NCBI GenBank assembly: GCA_016098155.1
Contig: JAAAJB010000711.1
Span: 1 to 16,197, forward strand
Source of the DNA: Actinomortierella ambigua
Lineage: Eukaryota > Mortierellomycota > Mortierellomycetes > Mortierellales > Mortierellaceae
Reading direction: 5' to 3'
Length of the DNA stretch: 16,197 nt
Part shown: positions 1 through 8,604 of the stretch, piece after piece
Layout of the letters: each line of letters begins with the position of its first letter
How positions within the stretch are numbered: position 1 is the first letter of the stretch
Notes under the pieces: model-generated
The model's database searches: none
Told to the model about the DNA's origin: nothing
The model's input: only the letters and a program-made list of their open reading frames with translations
Made by a program: the position numbers and the translations under genes

Positions 1-106
1 AAAAAAAAGGTTCGAGAGGACAGGGGGGTAGATAGTTTCTGGAAGAGAAAAAAAAAAGCATTGTTTACTGCATTTGGTGACCGAAATAAAGTTTTCTGCG
101 GCTCAA

Positions 107-1458
107 TTACGAGTTTTCATGACCTGATCCGTTTTGGGCTTGGGGACGACGGCTCGGGCGCTTAGCGCCACTGCTGTTGTCATGGCTATTACTGTTACCG
201 TTGCCGTTGCCGTTACCGTTGCTGTTGCTGTTGCTGTTGCTACTGCTGCTGCCATTGCCAGAGTTTTGGTCTTCGTCGACGGCTACATTCTGTAGAGGCG
301 ACTGGGTTTGGTCACCACCACGCATGACTAGATGGCCGCTAGATGCGATACGCTTGGCCTGGCTAGGGCTGTGTGTGATCCAAAAGCAGTTCAGCTGGAG
401 AAGGGTATTCTCGACAAGATGAACCGATTCATCGTCGAGGGCCGAGGAGGGTTCTGCATAAAGTAGATAGAGGGATCGTTAGTTGGTTGATTTTTTTTGC
501 GAGAAGAGTTTAGGGAGTGGGAAAAAAAACCAAGATGACGAGTTGGTCGAAGGCGAAAAAAAAGGAGGGACATACCGTCTAAGAGCAACACCTCGGGCTG
601 AAAGGAGACGGCGATGGCGATAGAGATGCGTTGCATCTCTCCACCAGATAGTGTATTCCATCTCTTGTGCCAGAGCTCGGGGCGCACCTTCCAACTATGG
701 AACGTCCCAAAAATGGAAATGGGAAAGTTGAGTCATTCAAGCAAACATCAAGAGGTTACGCACCCTTCGACAACTGCTCCATTTTACATACTCCAATGCA
801 ATCTCGGCCGGATCGTCGAACGATTCTTTCCGCTTCTTGTAGACAGCAAAGTTTCTAGCCGTCTCGAGAAAGTCCATGGGTGTGCCTTCCATGACGGGGG
901 TCCGCTGAGGGACATACATGACCTTGCTTCTCCAGACAGGGAAGGTCAGTTCTTCCGGCGTCCTAAGAAGGGTTTACAAAGAGTGGGTGAGCATCCCCCG
1001 AGCAGGGTTGGTCGCATTTTGGCTGATCCGCCTGTGGTGGCACCAGAAGAAGGTGACCGAGAATTCACCCGGTCGGTTATGAGAGTATGTTATCACTTAC
1101 TTGCCACGCAGCCAAAGCTGGCCTTCATCCAAAGGGATGATCTGGCATATGCACTTGAGCAGGGTCGACTTGCTAGTGGCCAGGAAGGCAGCATGAACAT
1201 GAAATGAGAAAAGGGAGACATCGGGTCAATGCAATGCACATGCTAATGTGTGTGCATGCATTCGGTTCCGGCTCTACTTAGGTGCATTTCACGGCTCTCG
1301 GAAGAGTTAGCACAATACCCGACTCCAGAAGGTCCAGTAATAGCAAGGATGCCCTCCTTCAGATCAACATCAACGTTGCGAAACAGCCACGAGCCGTCCA
1401 GCCTCTTCTTTCCCAGCCGTCTTCCGCAGAGTAGCGATGTTGAATGAGATTGTGCCAT
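107..1458 (-). CDS. Stand-alone ABC ATPase, FetA/YbbL (STAR1)-like, 5 exons, 282 aa
   Basis: The model joins exons 1458-1319, 1172-1101, 962-792, 694-576 and 453-107; all junctions are GT-AG, the phases agree and the CDS is 849 nt including TAA. The protein is a single nucleotide-binding domain. It shows Walker A GPSGVGKS (42-49, split by intron 1), a Q-loop in MYVPQR (Q90), the signature LSGGEMQ (143-149), Walker B LLLDE (164-168, split by intron 4), a D-loop SALD (171-174) and the H-loop His195 in WITHS. All catalytic elements are present, so it should bind and hydrolyse ATP. No membrane segment is seen. Size and motif wording resemble bacterial FetA/YbbL and plant STAR1, which work with a separate membrane partner; that partner is not in this window. 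The last ~70 residues are low-complexity (Asn/Gly/Ser, then a basic Lys/Arg patch) and are not part of the fold. The start is the ATG directly before the conserved N-terminus; longer upstream reading is not family-like. ATPase class is sure; substrate is unknown. Confidence 0.88.
172..258. repeat. Degenerate trinucleotide repeat coding an Asn/Ser/Gly tract
   Basis: A run of GTT/GCT/GCC/ACC-type triplets on the plus strand. Read on the minus strand inside exon 5 of the ABC ATPase it gives alternating Ser-Asn and Gly-Asn dipeptides near the C-terminus. It is a coding microsatellite and probably varies in length between strains. Confidence 0.75.
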
Positions 1459-1776
1459 GGCGATTGAGTACGACGTGCGTGTATGTGAAAAAGGTGTGTA
1501 AAGACAGCAAGTAAACCCATTTGTGGCCTCGGCCCATTTTGGAACTTTGTGTTCCCAGCAGCGAGCGCGGTTACTAAAAAAAAATTGGCACGAAAGACCG
1601 GTGGCAAAGCCACCCATTGAACCTCCACTCCAGCCTCTTCGAAGCCAAAGGGCATTCACCCCTTTGTACATTCATTCCCTACCCAACAAGCAACCACCAT
1701 CAAGTCTTCTTCAAGAAAGACAATTGTATTTTTACCTTGCAATCCCACTCACACGAACCAGGATTCCCCTTTCGAG
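1459..1776. promoter_or_regulatory. Divergent promoter between the ABC ATPase gene and ORC4
   Basis: The two ATG codons face away from each other across 318 nt, so both promoters and 5' UTRs must lie here. Visible elements are a CCAAT pentamer read on the minus strand (ATTGG at 1584-1588), a short A-run before it, and a perfect 6-bp inverted repeat with a 3-nt loop (1600-1614, GGTGGC-AAA-GCCACC). No clear TATA box was found. Assigning function to these elements is inference. Confidence 0.5.
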
Positions 1777-4018
1777 ATGGCCTCATCTCAGTTGATCAAC
1801 GAAGCAAAACGAGCAATAGTATCGCGCCTCTCAGAGGCATCATTACCGCATACTCTCGTAGGTCTCGAAGAACAGTACAAGTAAGGGCGATTCTATCGAT
1901 CGTTAATATACGCTATGTCACTCTCCGAATATGTCACGAGACTTCTGTGCGATGAGGCACCGAGTTTATTGGATCGTTGATCTTTACCACTCTTTCCCTC
2001 ACCTACACAACTAGCAAGGTTTATGGACTGATCAAGAGAACAATTGAAATGGGCGAGAGTAACTCTTGTTTGATCCTCGGCCCACGCGGGACAGGAAAGA
2101 CGATGGCACGTAAGAGATGATGAAGCCAGATTATGCATGCACACCTTAATCTTGCGCGCTTATGAAACAAACAACTGTACGGGCTCCGTAGAAGATCATT
2201 CACCCTATTAACGCAGGCTTACTCGGCATGAAATTCATCACATTGGGTTGTTCTGATTGAAATAGATTGTAAGGCAGGTGCTCAATGATCTATCCAAGAT
2301 TTTTCGAGCGCCCTCGGTGGACATTGGCAGCAACGCTTCGCTTCCTGGACACGATCGGGACAAAGATTTTATGGTCATCCAGCTGAACGGACTAGTACAG
2401 ACAGACGATCGCATGGCACTTAAAGAGATTATGCGGCAGTTATCACGCGAAGGAGAGTCGGAAATCACAAACACCGCGGTATGTCGTTATCTTGCACACT
2501 AGCTATAGGCAACCTTTGTCTGCGCAACTCCTCGCGATCTTGTCGCTAACCCGATGAATTTTGCCCCTACTCGGAATCGCTAGACCACGTTCTCAGATTC
2601 ACTACCATCGTTGCTGACATTCTTGCGGACAGGCACGAGAGATCAGCATCCTATTGTCTTCATTCTGGACGAGTTCGATCTTTTTGCACAACACTCGAAG
2701 CAGTCATTGCTCTACAACTTGTTTGATGTTGCTCAGAGTGCGGAATGGCCCGTTGCAGTCATTGGCGTGACATGTCGTTTGGATGCGCTCGATCTGCTCG
2801 AAAAGCGCGTCAAGTCCCGTTTCTCGCATCGACATATCTATACCTTTCCACCCAACCACTACCACGACTATGCCGATATCTGCCAAAACGCTCTTTTCCT
2901 TTACCCATCCGACTTTGGTCAGGGCCGGTCGGAGAATGAGGGTGAGATGGACATGGATGTGGATCGGGATGACCAAGGTGCTGGTACTGAAGAGGAGTAC
3001 TATATGAACGAGTTCAACCGAAGAGTCAAGGTAAGCATACATCAATCATGCAGGCTAGAAAAAATGCATCAGTTTACTCTAGATTGATATACTCTAATCT
3101 TTCTTGATTTTTCTCCATTATTAGCTCCTGTTCGCTGACGGTGGATTCTCCAAAATGGTGCACCGAATCTTTGACCTGCTGAAGGACGTTCGTGGATTTT
3201 ATCGGCTCTGTGTAAGGATCTGACTGTGAACCTTATTTCAGGAAGCCGATCCCGCCATTTTTATTATCTGGGCCGGGACTGTTCGTTGTTTTTTTTTGTC
3301 CGCGTGGCGAAACATTAAAGTTAACATGGGTAGTCTCCTTTGGCATTTCAGGTACACCTTCTAACTCACTCTTTTAACTTGTCTTTATTCATGCTCATTT
3401 TCATTTGAATAGTTTGGACCCATCGCCGAACTGAATGAAGCACACCCGTATCTACAGCCGGAGCAGTTTTACGAGGCAGGACTAGCGCAGCGTGTGGATC
3501 CCAAGACGGAGCTTCTCAAGGGAATATCGTTGCTTGAGTTGTCGTTGTTGATTGCCATCAAGCACTTGGTCGCACGTGACACTATTACGTTCAACTTTGA
3601 GATGGTCTATGATGAGTACAAGGATTTTATGGACATGGCTGTGGTTCGTAATGTTTCATCAGGCATGGCCGCAGCAGGCGGATCCAGCGTCTCATCGGAT
3701 GGTGTTGCTATGCGATTGTACAAGAAGGCGGTTGCCCTGAAGGTATGCACGCTGCCAGAATTTGATTTCGATGTTGGGAATCTAAAGGGCTTGCATATTC
3801 ACCTTCTCGTCCTCTACATGCGGCCTTTCTCTCTGACTGAATAGGCCTTTGAACACTTGGTGCAGTCGGAGCTGTTGCGGCCAACTGACAGCTCGAGTAA
3901 GGGGCCGAAAGAATACAGGATGGTGCGTGTGATGCTGAGTGCAAGTCAGATAGCGGACGTTGTGCTCAAACACCGCGACTGTCCGACTCTTGTAGCACGC
4001 TGGGCTGCTCGAAAGTAA
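1777..4018 (+). CDS. ORC4: Origin recognition complex subunit 4 (AAA+ ATPase-like), 7 exons, 481 aa
   Basis: ORC4 is a subunit of the nuclear complex that marks replication origins and helps load MCM helicase. Exons: 1777-1880, 2015-2105, 2266-2478, 2584-3030, 3125-3211, 3413-3742, 3845-4018 (TAA). The N-terminus carries LVGLEEQY, then GESNSCLILGPRGTGKT with Walker A at about 57-64. A helix and VIQLNGLVQTDDRMALKEI follow. Walker B is VFILDEFDLF (about 161-170), then LLYNLFD, GVTCRLD and LEKRVKSRFSHR. The C-terminal winged-helix part includes LLELSLLIAIKHL, FNFEMVYDEY, AFEHLVQSELLRP and, near the end, CPTLVARWA. These match human ORC4 block by block; the human protein is 436 aa. An acidic insert (about 252-281, MDMDVDRDD) is extra. 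Intron 2 only keeps the frame if a GC donor at 2106 is used; this junction is the least certain. The gene is divergent from the ABC ATPase. The identification is very secure. Confidence 0.95.
2106..2265 (+). other. Probable GC-AG intron in ORC4 with tandem GC/GT donors
   Basis: Exon 2 ends in the P-loop (GKTM). The only GT donor (2110) leaves phase 1, and every nearby acceptor then gives an early stop or removes the conserved helix after the P-loop. A GC donor 4 nt upstream (ATG|GCACGTAAG) with the acceptor AAATAG at 2265 gives phase 0 and GKTM|IVRQVLNDL. That has the same spacing as human GKTM-LINHALKEL. Inferred from phase and homology; an unseen mini-exon is the alternative. Confidence 0.6.
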
Positions 4019-4510
4019 AAAACGTAACCTACCAATGAACCCAAAAAAAATTTTCGGGACTGCTTTCTCGTTTTTCAGTAAAGACCATATCAACATGGGC
4101 TCGGCATTTTTTTTTTTTTGTCTCTTTCCCCCCTCTTTTTTTCTCTTGTCGTGCTCCAAGCGTCTTTCCCTCTCTTGAGCGACAGACATCGAAGCGCGTG
4201 AAGAGATTTAAGAGATTCCGCATCCTCTTCACCCCTCTTCACCCACATTATCCTTTCACTGCTCTTTCCCCCACATCCCCTTTGGCCATTGACCAGTGCC
4301 CCTTCCGTTTCCCCTCCCTGCCACAGTGCACCTGTCGCCTGAATCTACACCACTTGTCCGCCTTACAAAATAGCGCACTCTCCTTTGCAGAGTAACCCCA
4401 CCCATTCTCTACCCAGCCCTCTCTACGTTGGATTCTCCGAGATTTCTCCTCTTAATCTACGTAGCCAACATTCCACCCATACAGGAATCCGATAAACATT
4501 CGTTACAACA
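4019..4510 (+). promoter_or_regulatory. ORC4 3' flank and promoter/5' UTR of the UIM-NET gene
   Basis: 492 nt without a supported gene. The first ~120 nt hold A- and T-runs typical of a 3' end. The rest (about 4200-4500) is strongly pyrimidine-rich on the plus strand, as is common for fungal promoters and 5' UTRs, and it ends at the CAACAATGG start context at 4507-4514. No TATA or CCAAT box stands out. Confidence 0.4.
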
Positions 4511-7500
4511 ATGGGAGGGTAAGTCCATCGATCTCTGCTCTCTCTTTTTCTCTCTTTCCTCTTTGCGTCTGTTACTGTTTGTTCCCTTATTCCTCCCTCC
4601 CCCTCTCTCCTCCACACCCAACACAAAAACACATAAACACACTTCCCTCTCCCTTTTTTTTTGGTTCTTGGTCTGCCCAACCCGTACTCCAACCACAGGC
4701 CAAGAGCGAAGCTCGTTTTTCATGCGCCTGGCTATGCAACGCATACCGAGTGTGTTCGAGCCATTCAAGCGTAGTATGATCTCCTCATACCTCCTTGTTT
4801 TTGTTACTTTGACCAAGGGACTCTCTCCCTGAGAAAGAGAAAGAAAGAGAAACCTCGTGTGAGAGCTGCACAAGCTCCATCAATGATCTGTGAGACATCA
4901 GTCTTCTCACGCGAGGTGATAAATCGCCCTCTCTCGTCCTCCCCACCCACCTACCATTGTTATCACTTGTCCTCTTGGTGGTGGTTGGGGAGGAGGAGGA
5001 GGAAGCTTTGGGCGACCGAAAGAAACAAAAAAAAAGCTCAGGCCGACGAGATGCGCCCAATGCTTCACCCTCAGGCTCTCACCCTCAAAGTAGGCCACGC
5101 ATGTACAGAAGAGGAGGAAAGAAGGGGAACATGCAAAATAGACAAACGAAAGGGGGCGGGGAGAGTTGGCCTCGTTTCGCAAGCACGCAAGAGCACTCAA
5201 CGAAGGATATCTCTCTGCCCTCGCATCCACACACATACGCACACACAACCTACCTTACATGTCCCTCTCTCCGTCACTCCTTCCCTCCGCCTCGTCTCGC
5301 TCTTACTCCCACAAGGGTGTACTGCATCCTCACATGCATCTCTTTCTCGTACATAGTCTATCTACATCCTCCCACCCGTGGCGTTCAAAGAGCACGATAT
5401 AGATTTTCTTCCCTTCACACCTACCCTTGCCATGGGACACTCCGCCTCTCATTGTGTGGCCCATGTATTTGTTTACCCGTCGCTGGGTTGTGCCCGGGGC
5501 ACAACAGATTGGGGTCCGATTGGTGTTTAAAATGAGAAGGGATGGGAACAGGACACTCAATTCGCCCCTCTCCTTCTATCTAGTCTCAGTTTGTGTGAGA
5601 TGAGACTTTTGCTCCCCCCCCCCCAAAGAGAGGGGTGGTCGGGTGGAGTGGACGTTCACACACGCGTGCGTGCGCGTTCCATTCCATCCGTCGGTCTTCC
5701 TCACCCATCCTCACCCCACCCATACATCATCCCACGCGACCAAGCTTTATTTTGCCTTTTGCCCTTTCCCATCCGCCCCATCTCTTTTGATTTTGATTGA
5801 TTTCTGTGTTTTCACACACTAACAAGTGTACCCCCCTCAATTCGTCAACAAACAGAATAACGCTCGTGGACAGCCCCGCAGACCCAGAGAGGGGGGGCGT
5901 GCCCACATACCCGTCCCTGCTCCTCAAGAGCAACACTGCCTTTGCCACTGGCCCCATCGCTCCCCTCGCTGGCGCCAGCGACCTGGCCTTGCAGCAATCC
6001 TTCGATCACCTCATCAGCACCGACAAGCTGAGCGTGGCCAATGGTAAGTCTGACACTGAGCTGCAATTTACACAAACACAACTGCACTTCTCTGTCAAAC
6101 AAACGCAACGGACAAAACATACTTCAAACCCTGCAAGACCAAGGGGGGAGGTCAACTTCCCTGACAAAGCAAATTTTGAGCCCTACCGCTTTGGTTGCAT
6201 GTATTGGTCTTCCTTTTCACAACAAATCAGTCTCTACTGGAAAAGCATTGGCCCATGGGCCATGCAAGATTGGATCGTATCGAATCGATTGACCCTCTGT
6301 CCAGATTGCTCTATGCTCCCCTCGACTCTTCTCATTTCATTTCTTCCCTGACATTCTCCAGGCTCACTCAAACTCTACTCTCTTGTTGCTTTCGCTCTTC
6401 AGATGCTGTCAATATGGCTACCGGCGCCAACAATGCCGGCGGAAGCAATGGCTTCTCCATTGCTGATTTTCTGGTCCCTGGTCTGCAGACAAAGACCTGG
6501 GACGACTGGCAGAGCGCTGTCGATGACCTGAGCAACCAGTCTGATCTGTAAGTCGTGCAGAACGATGTACACATTATCCCTTTGTTCAGACGTCTCGCAC
6601 ATGCATGATGCATGATGTGCAACGTATGGCGAGGTGGACATTCAGTCCTCTGTTTTTTTTTCTTGGATCTCAGCTGTTAACATTCGAACATCTGTGTGCA
6701 ATGGTTTGTCCTCCTTACCTCAATGTAGTGCCTTTGGTGTGCAGGACTTTACGTCCGATTTGAATGCCATGGCCCTGCAGACAGGATTTGAATCTCTCCT
6801 CGGCAACACTACTGTCTGGCAACAGGCCGATCTCCAGGGTCTTCCCATGGAGCAGGCCTATGATGAGCTCGTCTTTGACCTCTCGTCTTCGTCGTTTGAG
6901 CAGCCCACGACTGTGAACACTGCAGACCTGATTGCTGGTCCCAATAACATGCCTGCTGTGTCGCCGCTGGATCTTGCTCTCCGAGCCAACACCTACCAGG
7001 ATCTTGCGCTTGCTAATCTCTATGGTTTCACCGAGGTGGATGCTTCGAGTGATAGCCAACACGAGTCGGACGATCTGGAGGAGGAGGACGAGGACGAAGA
7101 CGAGGAAGGAGACGAGGAAGATGGTTCGGACGACGATGGATCCAAGCAGATTGCACATCTGCAAGACCGTCAGTTCCAAGAGGACCTGAACACGGCCATG
7201 GCCATGTCCCTCGCGGAGGCTAATGGTACTACACTGTCGTCGTCGTCGCCGCGTGCGCTGTCTCCTGCCACCACTACGGACCCTGTAACGATGGTGGCAC
7301 GTCCGATGCTTGGTCGCGGCGATTCGAACAAGCGTCGCATGGAGGAGCAGCTTGCGGCACGGATCAGCAACGATCTTGGACCTGAGCACATGGCAGGTCT
7401 GTTCAAGATCCTCAAGGGTGGTGCTGGCGACGAGGATGAGGAGGAAGATGAAGATGAGGAGGTAGAGTTTGATCTGTCGAGCCTGGATGAGACCAAGCTG

Positions 7501-8139
7501 GTGGAGCTGTACCAGTATGTCGAGTCGTGCTGCATTCAGACAATGGGTACGATTCTGGCTGCTCATCAGGACCGTGAACGTGCAGCAGCTGCAGAGAAGG
7601 CTCGGATTGCTCGCGAAGAGGAGGACCGCAAGGTTGCTGCTGCCGCTGCTGCTGCTACTGCTGCCGCTGAGGCGGCATACCAGGAGGCGTTGATGCGCCG
7701 TACACCTGAACTGTCGTCGTCGCAGACGTCGTCGGCCAGCTCGTCCAACAACTCGCCATCGCCTGTAGCGCAATCGCCGTCGAAGGGCCGCCGATCGACC
7801 ACGAAGCGATCATCGCCCTCGACGTCGACAAGCGAGTTTGTGTACACGTATGAGGAGGAGGAGGACTCTTGGGGACCTTCGTCGATCCACTGCAAGCGGA
7901 AACGTGTCACAGGCCAAGGAGCAGGTGTCGGCGGCGGTGGCACAGGCAAGGGTCGCCGGATAACCAGCAAGGCTTCGTCGCCCTTGTCGGTGTCGCCATC
8001 CTCCTCGATGATGGTGGCGGCAGTGACGGCAGCGGTGTCCGCACCGTTGGTAGCAATGGCGATTTGCGAGGAGACGATGGTTGTGATGAGCGCTGAGGGC
8101 GAAGAGGATGACGAGGAAATCGATGTCGTTGGAATCTAA
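4511..8139 (+). CDS. UIM and NET (extra-terminal) domain protein without bromodomain, 4 exons, 583 aa
   Basis: Exons: 4511-4518, 5856-6043, 6403-6547, 6729-8139 (TAA); phases agree across three GT-AG introns. The N-terminal ~220 residues have no family I recognise. An acidic Asp/Glu run (about 225-258) follows, then FQEDLNTAMAMSLAEA (about 263-278), which fits the UIM consensus with the Ala-x-x-x-Ser core and flanking acids. Residues about 316-385 read as a NET domain: RRMEEQLAARISNDL, an acidic loop, then EVEFDLSSLDETKLVELYQYV with the ESC end. Bromodomain-BET proteins have NETs with the same E-I-D-F...L..LE.YV..C pattern. A charged, Ala-rich helix (about 387-440), Ser-rich stretches and basic patches (KRKR, KGRR; possible nuclear signals) follow. 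No bromodomain is visible. The gene is probably nuclear and chromatin-linked by inference. The 8-nt first exon is the weakest part of the model; exons 2-4 are well supported. Confidence 0.8.
4519..5855 (+). other. Long (1.3 kb) low-complexity first intron of the UIM-NET gene
   Basis: The intron starts GTAAGT directly after ATGGGAGG and ends AACAG at 5855, with an ACTAAC branch-point match at 5818-5823. It is filled with CT-rich and CA-rich low complexity and an 11-C run (5614-5624). Reading frames in it are biased-composition shadows with no recognisable domain. It is about ten times longer than other introns here, so an unrecognised upstream exon or a different first exon remains possible. 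Confidence 0.5.
6044..6402 (+). other. Intron 2 of the UIM-NET gene, containing the left edge of the duplicated block
   Basis: 359 nt, GTAAGT donor and CTCTTCAG acceptor, phase 1. The first ~150 nt have no counterpart at the second copy. From about 6197 (GCATGTATT) onward the sequence is closely repeated at 13483, so the duplication breakpoint falls inside this intron. Confidence 0.75.
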
Positions 8140-8604
8140 ACTGGGGAGTTTTGTTTTCTTTTCCATTTGACATCTTCCATTTTCCTTGTCCCTCCTCCTT
8201 CCCCTCCCTTTCCCTCATCCTCTACTCACGCACTCTTCGACTTGCACATACCTTCTTCATTTTATGTTCTTGCATTGCTTTCATCTCTCTTGCATATACT
8301 CCCTCTTTGAGAGCAACGCAGACATTTTGCATGGGTTTTCCTCGTTGATCTAGGCCAAACCAACCCACCCCCCAAAGGCTAGCATCTATAGCTTTGTTGT
8401 ACTTTACTTGAGCCATTACGGTGATGAAATGTAACAGTTATGAAAAAAAAATTCGTGGCTACTTGTCGTTGTCCTGAATGACCAATATCATCTATTCAAA
8501 GGCGTCAGGGTTGGGTGGTGTACAACAGGGTATTTCACCATCAGGGCCACCATACCCTCGTTGGGAAAGGGTGGCGGCTTCTTGAGCGTTGACCGACGCC
8601 CACC
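8140..8604. other. Convergent 3' spacer between the UIM-NET gene and BTB-TLDc gene 1
   Basis: 465 nt with two facing stop codons. The left part is CT-rich (3' UTR of the UIM-NET gene). An A-run lies at about 8443-8451 and the rest is unremarkable. No AATAAA signal is evident. Much of it, with more substitutions toward the right, is repeated between the second copies (about 14891-15328). Confidence 0.6.

Noticed and set aside
188..258. CRISPR-like or regulatory tandem repeat
   Set aside because: It is a coding trinucleotide tract in phase with the ABC ATPase tail, without spacers.
1459..1671. Longer N-terminus of the ABC ATPase starting at 1671
   Set aside because: The added residues are not family-like and lie in the divergent promoter; the ATG at 1458 fits the domain start.
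4423..5560. Several overlapping open frames of 65-190 codons on both strands
   Set aside because: CT/CA-rich low complexity gives long stop-free frames; none has a domain, and the stretch is best explained as promoter plus intron 1.
6715..7773. 352-codon open frame antisense to UIM-NET exon 4
   Set aside because: Arg- and Leu-rich shadow caused by codon bias of the sense frame; no domain, and the sense strand has conserved motifs.
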